DNA of 64,000 nucleotides from Gluconacetobacter diazotrophicus PA1 5. Lineage in GTDB: Bacteria; Pseudomonadota; Alphaproteobacteria; Acetobacterales; Acetobacteraceae. Positions 1 through 9,128 of this stretch are shown piece after piece; position 1 is the stretch's first letter; each line of letters opens with the position of its first letter. The stretch spans positions 336,001 through 400,000 of the forward strand of contig NC_010125.1 in NCBI RefSeq assembly GCF_000067045.1, in the 5' to 3' direction. Under the pieces are notes generated by a model, which saw nothing but the letters and a program-made list of their open reading frames with translations, had not been told where the DNA came from and searched no databases. The position numbers and the translations under genes were made by a program.

Positions 1-342
1 ATCTGGGAACGCGCGCTGGGAACGACGAAGAATGTCGGCCCGACCAATGCCCTGCGTATGCCCGTCGGGCTGCCGACCGGCATCTTCAGCATGGGCGGCA
101 CGCTGACGACCCCGACCGGACTGGTCTTCATGGGCGCCACTGCCGACCAGGCGTTCCGTGTCCTCGACGGGCGGAACGGCCGGATTCTTTATGAAACCAC
201 CCTCGATGCCGGCGGGAACGCGACCCCGATGACCTATATGGGCAAGGACGGGCGGCAATATGTGGTGCTCGCGGTGGGCGGGCATGGCGGCCTCAAGACA
301 CGGAACGGCGACGAGGTCGTGGCTTTCGCCCTGCCTAAATGA
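1..342 (+). CDS. PQQ-dependent membrane dehydrogenase, glucose/quinate type (C-terminal part)
   Basis: The reading frame is open from base 1, so only the last 113 residues are present. They carry the family's closing beta-propeller blades: MGGTLTTPTGLVFMGATAD, then GNATPMTYMGKDGRQYVVL and a terminal GGHGG...VAFALPK, which resemble the C-terminus of membrane glucose dehydrogenase (Gcd family). Such enzymes oxidise sugars or polyols in the periplasm and pass electrons to ubiquinone. The substrate cannot be fixed from this end; quinate/shikimate dehydrogenases share it. A strong hairpin follows the stop codon. The porin remnant downstream fits, since gcd-type genes often neighbour oprB. Confidence 0.85.
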   Translation: MWERALGTTKNVGPTNALRMPVGLPTGIFSMGGTLTTPTGLVFMGATADQAFRVLDGRNGRILYETTLDAGGNATPMTYMGKDGRQYVVLAVGGHGGLKTRNGDEVVAFALPK

Positions 343-355
343 CGCGTGAGAAACC

Positions 356-388
356 GGACCCGCTTCGCCGCTCGGGCGAAGCGGGTCC
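356..388 (+). terminator. Hairpin terminator after the quinoprotein gene
   Basis: A perfect 14-bp stem, GGACCCGCTTCGCC paired with GGCGAAGCGGGTCC, closes a 5-base loop 14 bases after the stop codon. No strong T-run follows, so termination strength is uncertain. Confidence 0.65.
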
Positions 389-499
389 AGGCGGCGCGGC
401 GCTTCCCCTTGGTGAGTATCCCCCCATCATAATTCCTCCGATCGTCTTCGTAGGGAGGATCTGCTGCGGTACGCCCGGCGGCAACAGGAAAGGCCAGGC

Positions 500-1003
500 A
501 TGATGAGTGTCCGGACAGATTTTTCCGGCTGCGGTTTCGGACGTATCATCATTCTGCTGGCGTGTGTTCTCGGGGCATATCTGCCGGCCTCCGCCGCCGC
601 CCAGGCGACGGACGACGTGGCATCGGCTTTTGCGCAGGCCGCGAAGGAGGGACCGCAGGACGAGGCCATCGAAACGGCGCAGCAAGCCGCGATGCTGGTG
701 CGCCCGCTTCAGCCCTCGACCCTCCTCGTGCCGGGCACCAGCCCCTATCAGACCGCCCATCTGTTTGGCGACTGGGGCGGTATCCTGCCGTTCCTGCACA
801 GGCGTGGCATTTACCCTTTTCTGAATTACCTGGCGGAATCCGCGGGGAATCCGGTCGGGGGCATGCGGCAGACGGGTGCCTATGCGCACCAGGTTTCCAT
901 TGGTGCCGATCTGGACTGGTACCAGATCGCCCATGTCAAAGGCCTGAGCACCCATTTTCCCAACGCGCTCGTCTTCGCGATGCGGGCCAATGTGACATTT
1001 TAG
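500..1003 (+). pseudogene. oprB: OprB-family carbohydrate porin, internally deleted
   Basis: This 167-residue frame has a signal peptide (about residues 12-34, ending ASAAA), a Q/A-rich linker and the OprB N-terminal signature LFGDWGG...RGIYPFLNYL with GNPVGGMRQ. It then runs almost at once into a typical porin last strand, ending ALVFAMRANVTF. OprB porins are normally about 450-500 residues, so some 300 residues of barrel are missing. The join lies near base 950, after DWYQIAHVKGLSTHFP. An in-frame deletion that kept both ends is the simplest reading. The product could be exported but cannot form a barrel. Its stop overlaps the 3' end of the convergent Mg2+ ATPase gene. Confidence 0.7.
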
Positions 1004-3522
1004 CTCCTGGCCACCACCCACCTCTTCACCAGTTCGGCGGCCAGCAGGTACGCCACGACCAGACCGGACAGGACGGCCGCCATCGCGGGTGAAGGCGGCT
1101 GGAACCCCACCCATCGCCCCGCCGGCGTCAAGGGTAGCACCATGGCCACGGCCAGGGCGAGGAGGGACGAGGCGACCAGGGCGGATTGCGGCCGGGTGCG
1201 CCACGGGCGCCCGTTGGTGCGGATGATGAAGATGACCAGGATCTGCGTCGCCATGGATTCCAGGAACCACGCCGTCCTGAATGCGGTTTCCCCGGCATGG
1301 AACAGGAACAGAAGCACGCCGAAGGTCAGGAAATCGAACAGCGAGGACAGCGGCCCCATCACGGCCGCGAACCGCAGCAGGCCGCGCATGTCCCAGACCT
1401 GCGGCCGGGCGACGGCTTCCGGCCGCACGGTGTCGAACGGAATGCCGATTTCCGAGAAATCGTACAGCAGGTTGTTCAGCAGGATCTGGGTCGGCAGCAT
1501 CGGCAGGAACGGCAGCGTCATCGAGGCCACGGCCATCGACAGCATGTTGCCCAGGTTGGAACTGGCGCCCATGCGGACATATTTCAGGATGTTGGCGAAG
1601 GTCCGCCGCCCTTCCTCGACCCCGTCGGCGACGACTTCCAGGTCCGGGGCCAGCAGGATCATGTCGGCGGCGGCCTGGGCCACGCCGGTCGCGCCCTCGA
1701 CCGACAGCCCGACATCCGCGACCTTCAGCGCCGGGGAATCGTTGATGCCGTCGCCCAGGAACCCGACGACCGCCCCCCGCGCCCGCAACGCCTTGACGAT
1801 CCGCGATTTCTGGTCGGGCGCCAGCCGGCCGTAGGCATGGACCGCCTGGGCCCGCACGGCCAGCGCCTCGTCGCTGAAGGCTTCGATGTCGGGGCCGGAC
1901 AGGACGTCCTCGGCGTCGATCCCGACCAGGCCGGCAATCCGCCGGACGATGACCGGATCGTCGCCCGACAGGATCTTGAGCGTGATTCCCGCCGCCGCCA
2001 GGCGGGCGATGGCCCCGGCGGCGGTCGGCTTGGGCGGATCGACGAAGGTGCACAGCCCCTCGAAGACCAGGTCGGCCTCATCCTCGCCTCCGATCTCGCC
2101 GGGCGGCGTCGTCCAGGGGCGGGACGCGATGGCGATGTGCCCGCTGTCCCGCGGCGGCCAGTGGCGCGGATACGCTCGGCCGCCGCCGCGCGCGCCGCCT
2201 CGTCCATCGGCAGGGACGCCCTGCGCGCGCTGCGTCGTGCACAGCGGCAGCACGGCCTCCGCCGCGCCCTTGACGATCAGGACCGCGCCTTCGGGGCCGG
2301 ATGTCAGGATCGACCCCAGCCGCCGGCTGAAATCGAAGGCCCGGCGCGCCGTCTCGGTCCAGCCGTCCTCGGCCGGCGCTCCCCGGGCCAGCGCCAGGTC
2401 CAGCGCGCCGCGATCACCCCCCAGCCGCCCGGCGATGGCGCCCAGCCGCGCCGGACGGGCGGAGGGCCTGCCGGCGGCATCCAGCGAGCCGGCCAGCGCG
2501 ATTTCGGCCGAGGTCAGGGTCCCGGTCTTGTCGGTGCACAGCACCGTCATCGCGCCCAGGTCGTGGATCGCGGCCAGGCGCTTGACGATCACCTTGCGCC
2601 GCGCCATGCGGATGGCGCCGCGCGACAGCGTGACGGTGGTGATCATCGGCAGCAGTTCGGGCGTCAGCCCCACGGCCAGCGCCACCGCGAACATCAGCGA
2701 ATCCAGCGCCGGCCGCCCGGCGAGCACGCGGACGGCCAGCACGATGACGACCAGCGCCAGCGTCAGCCGCGCGACCACCAGCCCGAACGCGTGCAGGTCG
2801 CGCTGGAAGGGCGAGGGGCCCCGTGCCTCGGCCAGCGCGGCGGCGGCGGCGCCGAACAGGGTCAGGCGCCCGGTGCCGACCGCCAGCGCGATCGCCTCGC
2901 CGGTCTGTGCCACGGCGCCCCGGAACAGCGCGTTCGTGGCCTCTGCCGCATCGGGGGTTTCCGCCGGTCCCGCCCGCTTTTCCACCGGATAGGGCTCGCC
3001 CGTCAGCGCCGCTTCGTCGGCGGTGAAGCCGCTGGCCGACAGCACCAGGGCATCGGCGGGAACGATGTCGCCGGCCCGCACGCGCAGGATGTCGCCCGGG
3101 ACGATGGCGGCCACGTCCACATCGACGAACCGCCCGTCGCGCCGGGCCTCGGCCCGCAGCGCGACCGACCGCCGCAATTCCTCGGCGGCCTTCAGCGCGT
3201 ATCCTTCCTGGACCGTATCCAGCCCGATCGACAGCACCAGGATGGCGACGATGATCGACCCGCCCCCGGCATCGCCGGTCGCGACCGAAACGACCCCCGC
3301 CGCCAGCAGGATCAGCGACAGCGGTTCGAACAGCCGCCGCGTCACCGCCCGCACGGGGCCGGCGCGGCGGGGCGGGGCATCGGTGTTGGGGCCGTAGCGT
3401 TCCAGCCGGTCCTGGGCGTCGGCCGTGCTCAGCCCGTCCAGCCCGCACTGCAGCAGGCCGCAGAGGGCTTCGGGCGTGCGGGTCCAGAACACCTTCAGGT
3501 CAGGAAGCCGAGCGTCCGCCAT
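1000..3522 (-). CDS. mgtA: Magnesium-translocating P-type ATPase (MgtA/MgtB type)
   Basis: Inner-membrane P-type ATPase of the P3B class, expected to import Mg2+. Visible are an N-terminal cation-ATPase segment, TGEP in the actuator domain (near residue 175), the phosphorylation motif CTDKTGTLT (near residue 330), the hinge GDGINDSPALK (near residue 590) and a C-terminal bundle of hydrophobic helices with NNLLYDFSEIGIPFD. The start is set at MADARLPDLK; an upstream ATG at 3612 would add 30 poorly conserved residues. Between about 2150 and 2215 the frame reads a low-complexity stretch, ADGRGGARGGGRAYPRHW. The adjacent frame there reads the expected MDEAARAAAAERIRA, so two compensating single-base shifts alter about 20 residues of the nucleotide-binding domain. 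Confidence 0.85.
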   Translation of the reverse strand: MADARLPDLKVFWTRTPEALCGLLQCGLDGLSTADAQDRLERYGPNTDAPPRRAGPVRAVTRRLFEPLSLILLAAGVVSVATGDAGGGSIIVAILVLSIGLDTVQEGYALKAAEELRRSVALRAEARRDGRFVDVDVAAIVPGDILRVRAGDIVPADALVLSASGFTADEAALTGEPYPVEKRAGPAETPDAAEATNALFRGAVAQTGEAIALAVGTGRLTLFGAAAAALAEARGPSPFQRDLHAFGLVVARLTLALVVIVLAVRVLAGRPALDSLMFAVALAVGLTPELLPMITTVTLSRGAIRMARRKVIVKRLAAIHDLGAMTVLCTDKTGTLTSAEIALAGSLDAAGRPSARPARLGAIAGRLGGDRGALDLALARGAPAEDGWTETARRAFDFSRRLGSILTSGPEGAVLIVKGAAEAVLPLCTTQRAQGVPADGRGGARGGGRAYPRHWPPRDSGHIAIASRPWTTPPGEIGGEDEADLVFEGLCTFVDPPKPTAAGAIARLAAAGITLKILSGDDPVIVRRIAGLVGIDAEDVLSGPDIEAFSDEALAVRAQAVHAYGRLAPDQKSRIVKALRARGAVVGFLGDGINDSPALKVADVGLSVEGATGVAQAAADMILLAPDLEVVADGVEEGRRTFANILKYVRMGASSNLGNMLSMAVASMTLPFLPMLPTQILLNNLLYDFSEIGIPFDTVRPEAVARPQVWDMRGLLRFAAVMGPLSSLFDFLTFGVLLFLFHAGETAFRTAWFLESMATQILVIFIIRTNGRPWRTRPQSALVASSLLALAVAMVLPLTPAGRWVGFQPPSPAMAAVLSGLVVAYLLAAELVKRWVVARS

Positions 3523-3818
3523 CCCACCGCGCCGATCCACGCCGCGTTGCGCGGCCTCCCCGCCTTCCGCAGCCTGAATCCCTAACGGCCGCACCATTCG
3601 CCGGTTCGGCACAAAACCGAAGCCGCCCCCGGCCCTTATGCGTGCAGCCGACGCCCGCGCCCCGCGTTAGGCCCACGGGTCCAGGGGCACTGTTGAACAT
3701 ACGCAACACGACGGTGAAATACGTCAAAAACCGCCGGAATGTTTACATTCAACGCGCATATGACGTTCATATCATACAATACGATTAATTAATTGTTATA
3801 AACTGTGGAATTCCGCCC

Positions 3819-6218
3819 ATGAAGTTCGTCCCGTTCTTCGCAAGAAACCAGTCGAACAGGCGGGGGCGTGGGGCGTGGTGCCTTTTGCTGTCCACTGCCT
3901 TGACCGGCCTGTCCGCCGCCCACGCGGCGGACCCGACCCCGGCGGCGAAGCCGCGGGCCACCCAGCACACGGCGCAGCCCGCGCCGCGCCGCGCTGCGCC
4001 GGCGGCCCGGCCGGTCCAGCCCGCGTCCCCGCCGCAGCCGGAATCCATCGTGGTGTTCGGGCAGGGATCGACGCGGCAGATGACCAGCGTCACGACCAGC
4101 ATGATGCGGCAGAGCGTGCCCGGCACGTCGCCGCTGAAGGTGCTCGACCAGCTTCCGGGCGTGCTGTATCAGTCGGCCGATCCCTTCGGCGCCTATGAAT
4201 ATTCCAGCCAGGTGTTCATGCGCGGGTTCAGCCAGAACCAGTTGGGCTTCACGCTGGACGATATCCCGCTGGGCGACCAGCAGTTCAACAATTACAACGG
4301 CCTGACCATCACGCGGGCGCTGACCAGCGACAATATCGCGGGCGTCGATGTCTCGCAGGGGGCCGGGGGCATCGATGTTGCCTCCAGCAGCAATCTGGGC
4401 GGCGCCATCCAGTTCCATTCCATCGACCCGTCCCATACGCGCGGCGGCACGGTCGAACAGACCTTCGGCAGCAATGCGACCTTCCGCACCTTCGTCCGCC
4501 TGAACAGCGGCGACCTGAACCCGACCGGCACGCGCTTCTTCGTCTCCTACGCCCGGACCGACATGAACCTGTGGAAGGGGCAGGGCTATGACTATTCCGA
4601 CCAGGTCAACGCCAAGCTGGTACAGCCCCTGGCGCGGGATTCGTCGCTGAAGGTATTCTTCGACTGGAGTTCCACCCAGCAGTTCGACTACCAGGACATG
4701 ACGCCGAACTACCTGCGGACGATCGGCCCCGGCCTAGCCAACTATTATCCCGACTACACCGCCGCCTATCGGGCCGCCCAGGGCATCTACCCCGCGCAAT
4801 ACACGAAATCGAACGACCCGTTCGACGCCGCCTATTATGCCGGCACCGCCAACCGCGTCGATTACCTGGGCGGCGTGACCCTGGACGAAAACTTCAATTC
4901 CCACCTGAACTGGAAAACGACGGTCTACGGCCACGGCGACAGCGGCTACAGCACCTGGTCCACGCCGTACATGCATTCGCCCAACCGGGCGCCGCTGTCA
5001 CAGCGTGTGCAGAATCCCGGCATCACGCGCGCGGGCTTCCTGTCGGCGGTGACCTATACCGTCGCGCGGAACACGATCAATGCCGGTGTCTGGTACGAAT
5101 ACGACCAGTTCACCGAAAACCGTGCCTTCGCCGAGGCCCCGCTGCTGGGCACGGGCACGCTGGGCAACCCGACGGGCGGCTATCCCGGCAATGTCTTCGC
5201 CGCCCCGTGGCAGGAGGTCTTCAACACCAACACCTTCGCCTTCCACCTGCAGGACACGTATCACGTCACGCACAACCTGACGCTCAATGCCGGGTTCAAG
5301 TCGATGATCGTCTCGGCCGGCAACCATGTGCCGGGGCAGGTGCCGGCGCTGAACGGCGGCAACCTGATCGCCCAGGGCAGCCTGACGGCGTCGAACGCCT
5401 TCCTGCCCCAGCTTTCCGCCAACTGGCGCTTCCTGCCGCATCACGAACTGTTCTTCGACGTCTCGCACAACATGCGCAGCTACCCCGAGGACGGGTACGG
5501 CACCAACGTCTCGGCCACTCCCTGGACGGCGAACCAGACCGCGTTCCAGGCGTCCAAGGCCTCGCTGCGGCCGGAAACGGACTGGGTGTACGAAGGCGGA
5601 TACCGCTATACCAGCCCGCTGGTCAGCGGCCTCGTCTCGCTGTACCGGATCAATTTCTCCAATCGCCTGCAACTGATTTCCAGCAATGCCGGCATCAATC
5701 CCATCACGGCGGTGCAGAATGTCGGCGGGGTGACCACCAACGGGGCCGAGGTCAGCGCGACCGTGCGCCCGGTGGACGGGCTGTCGATCTACAATTCGTT
5801 CTCCTACGCACATTCGACGTACGACCAGAACGTCATGACCGCGACCGGCCTGGAACCCACACGCGGCAAGCTGGTCCCCAACTATCCGACCTTCATGTAC
5901 AAGGGCAGCATCGCCTACACGATCCGTAACTTCAACGTGCATGTCGACGGCAACTACATCTCCAGCCGCCAGTTGACCTATACCAACGACCTGCACGTAC
6001 CCGGCTATTTCCTGGCGAATTTCGGAATGCGCTACAATTTCGGCGATGTCCGGTTCCTGAAGGGCGTGACGGCCAGCTTCAATATCTACAACCTGGCCAA
6101 CAAGACCTACGTGGCCACCACCAACGAACTGGGAAACAATTTCACCGATACCGGATACAATTATTTCCTTCTGGGGGCCCCGCGTCAGTTCTTCGGCAGC
6201 GTGAGTGCGAATTTCTAG
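3819..6218 (+). CDS. TonB-dependent outer membrane receptor
   Basis: The 799-residue protein has a twin-arginine-containing N-terminal signal sequence (cleavage near residue 37, AAHAAD), a Pro/Ala linker and a plug domain (about 75-210: ESIVVFGQGS, LDQLPGV, RGFSQNQ, LDDIPLG). A beta-barrel follows and ends in the typical aromatic terminus QFFGSVSANF. It imports a bulky ligand using TonB energy; siderophore, cobalamin or carbohydrate cannot be told apart here. It stands alone, with a 200-base AT-richer leader before the ATG. Its last 50 bases and 75 bases of downstream sequence recur about 950 bases further on, around a toxin-antitoxin module. Confidence 0.88.
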   Translation: MKFVPFFARNQSNRRGRGAWCLLLSTALTGLSAAHAADPTPAAKPRATQHTAQPAPRRAAPAARPVQPASPPQPESIVVFGQGSTRQMTSVTTSMMRQSVPGTSPLKVLDQLPGVLYQSADPFGAYEYSSQVFMRGFSQNQLGFTLDDIPLGDQQFNNYNGLTITRALTSDNIAGVDVSQGAGGIDVASSSNLGGAIQFHSIDPSHTRGGTVEQTFGSNATFRTFVRLNSGDLNPTGTRFFVSYARTDMNLWKGQGYDYSDQVNAKLVQPLARDSSLKVFFDWSSTQQFDYQDMTPNYLRTIGPGLANYYPDYTAAYRAAQGIYPAQYTKSNDPFDAAYYAGTANRVDYLGGVTLDENFNSHLNWKTTVYGHGDSGYSTWSTPYMHSPNRAPLSQRVQNPGITRAGFLSAVTYTVARNTINAGVWYEYDQFTENRAFAEAPLLGTGTLGNPTGGYPGNVFAAPWQEVFNTNTFAFHLQDTYHVTHNLTLNAGFKSMIVSAGNHVPGQVPALNGGNLIAQGSLTASNAFLPQLSANWRFLPHHELFFDVSHNMRSYPEDGYGTNVSATPWTANQTAFQASKASLRPETDWVYEGGYRYTSPLVSGLVSLYRINFSNRLQLISSNAGINPITAVQNVGGVTTNGAEVSATVRPVDGLSIYNSFSYAHSTYDQNVMTATGLEPTRGKLVPNYPTFMYKGSIAYTIRNFNVHVDGNYISSRQLTYTNDLHVPGYFLANFGMRYNFGDVRFLKGVTASFNIYNLANKTYVATTNELGNNFTDTGYNYFLLGAPRQFFGSVSANF

Positions 6219-6292
6219 GCGATTATACCGTTTCCAAACACGGTTGGTGCGGGGCGTCATTGGTCCGCTTTTGGGAAAGGTTGCCGGGGAAA
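6166..6292 (+). repeat. Direct repeat, copy 1 (receptor 3' end)
   Basis: A 127-base segment spanning the last codons of the TonB receptor and following non-coding DNA matches 7122-7248 at roughly 80 percent by eye, with no length change. Confidence 0.75.
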
Positions 6293-6444
6293 CTGAACAG
6301 TACTGTGCGGTATCTGGGATGCCGATGTCGAAGATGCACTCTCCTTGTCAAAAGCGGCTGATCTGTGAGGTTGGCCATAGCACCTATTTATCGCTTGTCT
6401 CCTCCCTGTGTGTACATGGTATGATGACACATAGGGAGGGGTAT

Positions 6445-6717
6445 ATGAGTGAACAGCTTTCTGGCGGCGGGCCTGCTCCGCTGAAAATCGGAGTGCGGGA
6501 ACTCCGGGGGAACCTGACCACCTATCTCCGTCAGGTCCGGCAGGGCAGCACGATCCTGGTGACATCACATGATGAAGTGGTGGCCGAATTACGTCCTCCT
6601 TCACCATCCTGTCGTCCTCGTCGCCAGCCCGGCGCATTGCGCGGGCGGATCAGGCTGCGTGATGATTTTGACCAGACGCCACAGGATGTGCTCGACAGCA
6701 TGGATGGAGAGTCGTGA
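6445..6717 (+). CDS. Phd/YefM-type antitoxin (VapB partner)
   Basis: The 90-residue protein starts at an ATG preceded by a strong GGGAGGGG ribosome site. It contains the Phd/YefM pattern IGVRELRGNLTTYLRQVRQG followed by ILVTSHDEVVAEL, a DNA-binding fold that autoregulates its operon, then a charged C-terminal tail that would neutralise the toxin. The stop overlaps the toxin's GTG start by four bases (GTGA), so the pair is translationally coupled. The module sits between two copies of the receptor's 3' end, which suggests acquisition by recombination. Confidence 0.8.
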   Translation: MSEQLSGGGPAPLKIGVRELRGNLTTYLRQVRQGSTILVTSHDEVVAELRPPSPSCRPRRQPGALRGRIRLRDDFDQTPQDVLDSMDGES

Positions 6718-7097
6718 AGGTCCTGCTCGACACGCATGCTCTGCTTTGGTGGCTATCAGATTCTGAAAGACTCGGGCCCCAGGCCGGGGAGATTATCGCA
6801 GACCCGGCGCACGATATTCTGGTCAGCGTCGTCTCGCTCTGGGAGATCGCGATCAAGATCCGGATCGGCAAGCTGGATGCCGATCTGAACGAAATCCTCG
6901 ATGCCATCCCGGCAGAGGGTTTTACCCTTCTTCAGATCCAGCCTGAGCATCTGAAAGTCCTGATGGAACTCCCCATGCACCATCGAGATCCCTTCGATCC
7001 CCTGCTGATGGCGCAGGCGCAGAGTGAACATGCACTGTTTCTGTCGGACGACAGCCAGATGGATGGCTATCCTATTAAAAAAATCCGCTGTTCATGA
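6714..7097 (+). CDS. PIN-domain toxin, VapC family
   Basis: The 127-residue PIN ribonuclease starts at a GTG overlapping the antitoxin stop. The acidic Mg2+-binding motifs are visible: LLDTHALLWWLS at the N-terminus, SLWEIAIKIRIGKL in the middle and HHRDPFDPLLMAQA near residue 90. Family members cleave tRNA or rRNA when freed from the antitoxin. The length is normal and the active-site residues appear present, so the toxin is probably functional. Confidence 0.85.
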   Translation: MKVLLDTHALLWWLSDSERLGPQAGEIIADPAHDILVSVVSLWEIAIKIRIGKLDADLNEILDAIPAEGFTLLQIQPEHLKVLMELPMHHRDPFDPLLMAQAQSEHALFLSDDSQMDGYPIKKIRCS

Positions 7098-7121
7098 TTG
7101 TTCCATAGGGCTTTCCCTCAA

Positions 7122-7248
7122 TCCTTCTAGGGGCGCCGCGTCAGTTTTTCGGCAGCGTGAGCACGAATTTTCAGGCGATCATACCGTTTGCACACGTGGG
7201 TCGATGCGAGGCATCGTTGGTCCGCTTTCGGGAAAGGGTGCCAGGAAA
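7122..7248 (+). repeat. Direct repeat, copy 2 (decayed receptor 3' end)
   Basis: This copy of 6166-6292 still encodes GAPRQFFGSVSTNF, but the receptor's TAG stop has become CAG. It is a remnant of a TonB receptor terminus without the rest of the gene. Confidence 0.75.
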
Positions 7249-7389
7249 GCGGACCCAAAGAGAAGAGATTGGCGGCTTTCGCCCTCTTCTTGGTCGTTTT
7301 CTTCATTCAATAAGCTTCTACGAAGCGGACATGCCTGAAGATGCTGCTTGACCGCTGCTGCTGGTATCAGCAAAGTCGATTTTGCCTAA

Positions 7390-8272
7390 GAGCCTGTTTG
7401 GAAAGTCATGGATGAGCGTTTCTTCGGGTGAGATTGGCGCCCATGGCGACGAAGATCATGGCCTGTGAGACATCGATGCGACGCTCGTAATCGCGCACGA
7501 GGCGTCGCCATCGGGTCATCCATCCGAAGGTTCGCTCCACGACCCAGCGCCGGGGGAGAACCTCAAAGCCTTTCGCTCCGTCCCTGCGACGGATCACCTC
7601 GACGACGAAGTCCAGGTAGGCAGCCTTGTCCATCAACTGGAGCCGGTCATAGGCACCGTCCGCGAATAGATGCTTGACCCACGGCCAGCGCTTGCGGATC
7701 GCGTCCAGGATCATCTGCGCTCCGGCGCTGTCGGAGATGTCCGCCGGCGTCAGGTTGACCATCAGCAGGCGTCCGTCCGTATCCACGGCGATATGCCGCT
7801 TGCGCCCGACAATCTTCTTTCCAGCGTCGTAACCTCTTGTTTTCGCGTGCGGCGCCTTGATGCTCTGGCTGTCGATCACTCCGGCCGAAGGGCTGGCTTC
7901 ACGGCCCGAGCGCTCCCGGTCAAGCATCAGTTCCACATCATGAATGGTCTGGAACAGGAACCGCCGGGCCAATTCCCTGAACCAACCATAGACCGTACGC
8001 CAATGCCCGAAATGGATCGGCAGCATTCGCCAGCCGCAGCCGGATCGAACCAGGTAACGAACCGCGTTGATCACCTCGCGGAATTCGATCTCGCGCGGAC
8101 GCCCCGTGCGTCCCGGCTCGGGCATCAGTGGCGCGATGCGCGCCCATTCCTCCTCCGTCATATCAGACGGATAACGCTTCGTCTTGCGGGTAATCCTGGC
8201 CATGCGGCCTCTCTGCTCTGGCGTCCACATCCAGAGCTTGAATCACACTTCAGCGACTTTCCAAACAGGCTC
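7390..8272 (-). mobile_element. IS5-family insertion sequence (IS1031-like)
   Basis: This 883-base element is bounded by perfect 18-bp inverted repeats (GAGCCTGTTTGGAAAGTC at the left, its complement at the right) and flanked by TAA on both sides (7387-7389, 8273-8275), a 3-bp target duplication typical of the IS1031 subgroup. It holds one intact transposase gene and appears complete. Confidence 0.88.
7406..8230 (-). CDS. IS5-family DDE transposase
   Basis: The 274-residue protein has the N-terminal IS5 domain (SDMTEEEWARIAPLMPEP, RYLVRSGCGWRMLP). The DDE catalytic core follows: GVIDSQSIK (first Asp), LFADGAYD (second Asp) and WVVERTFGWMTRWRRL (Glu in the Y/R-E-R context). An internal ATG at 8203, after AGAGAGG, is an alternative start. 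It almost fills the element. Confidence 0.9.
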   Translation of the reverse strand: MWTPEQRGRMARITRKTKRYPSDMTEEEWARIAPLMPEPGRTGRPREIEFREVINAVRYLVRSGCGWRMLPIHFGHWRTVYGWFRELARRFLFQTIHDVELMLDRERSGREASPSAGVIDSQSIKAPHAKTRGYDAGKKIVGRKRHIAVDTDGRLLMVNLTPADISDSAGAQMILDAIRKRWPWVKHLFADGAYDRLQLMDKAAYLDFVVEVIRRRDGAKGFEVLPRRWVVERTFGWMTRWRRLVRDYERRIDVSQAMIFVAMGANLTRRNAHP

Positions 8273-8456
8273 TAAAAAGACAGCGATGCAGGTATGGTGA
8301 CAACCTGTGGTCTCTTCAGAGACAGTCACGCTTGAGCGAGTAAGACCGCTCTTGGCCATGGCCGGACACGACGAGGACAGGCCTCGTCCGTGGTCGGTCG
8401 TTGTTGTCCATGTTGCGACCGGCTCGTGTCCGTCTCACCAACGGAAAGGCACAGTC

Positions 8457-8864
8457 ATGAAGCTGAACCACATCAACCTCTACAGCCACGATACCGAGGC
8501 TGATCGCGCAATGTTCGAACAGTATTTCGGCCTGCGCAATCTTGTTGTACGTGGAACCAAGATGGCCATCATGCAGGACAATGATGGGCTGGTGCTGATC
8601 GTCAACCATTTCGACAACAAGCTCGAAGGCTTCGATTATCCCAAGCAATTCGACATCCTGCACATTGGTTTCATCCAAAAGTCTCGCGAGGACGTCGATG
8701 CTCTATATAAGCGCCTGAGCGAGGACGGCTGGGAGGTGCAGGCACCACGCGACGCACATGGCGCGTGGTCTTTCTACTTTCGAGCGAAGGGTGGCTACTT
8801 CATCGAAATAACGACATTAACGCCAGTTCGGCCCGTAGAAGCGTATCCGGGAAACCCACAATAA
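8457..8864 (+). CDS. VOC (glyoxalase/bleomycin resistance) family protein
   Basis: The 135-residue protein is one VOC fold: MKLNHINLYSHD at the N-terminus (metal ligand His), a central DILHIGFI and a C-terminal GGYFIEITT with the usual Glu. Members are metal-dependent lyases, dioxygenases or resistance proteins. No cysteine pair typical of the arsenical lyase ArsI is present, so the reaction is unknown. The start follows a GGAAAGG site. It precedes an MFS/ArsB-like transporter pair on the same strand by 264 bases without a recognisable gene. Confidence 0.75.
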   Translation: MKLNHINLYSHDTEADRAMFEQYFGLRNLVVRGTKMAIMQDNDGLVLIVNHFDNKLEGFDYPKQFDILHIGFIQKSREDVDALYKRLSEDGWEVQAPRDAHGAWSFYFRAKGGYFIEITTLTPVRPVEAYPGNPQ

Positions 8865-9128
8865 TGCCCGGCATGAGCGGCTGAGTAACCTGAACTGCCT
8901 GTCTGATCTATGATGCAGGATCAGACAGGCAGCAACCGCCTCACTCAAGACGTAAAAGCGTAGAAAAGCATTTTCCGAGAGCGGACATTTTCCTGATTGA
9001 ACGACTTTATCCGAAGAGTGAACATTGATAATAACTTCAATAAATTCAACAAAAAGCACGGGAAAAATAGTTTTGTAACTTATTCTATCGAACGCAGTTA
9101 AAGCTTGCTTCTTAACGAAGAGAACGTG

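Noticed and set aside
1186-3585. A 799-residue frame on the plus strand opposite the Mg2+ ATPase gene.
   Set aside because: It is an Arg/Gln/His-rich antisense shadow of a GC-rich gene with no domain; the minus strand carries all P-type ATPase motifs.
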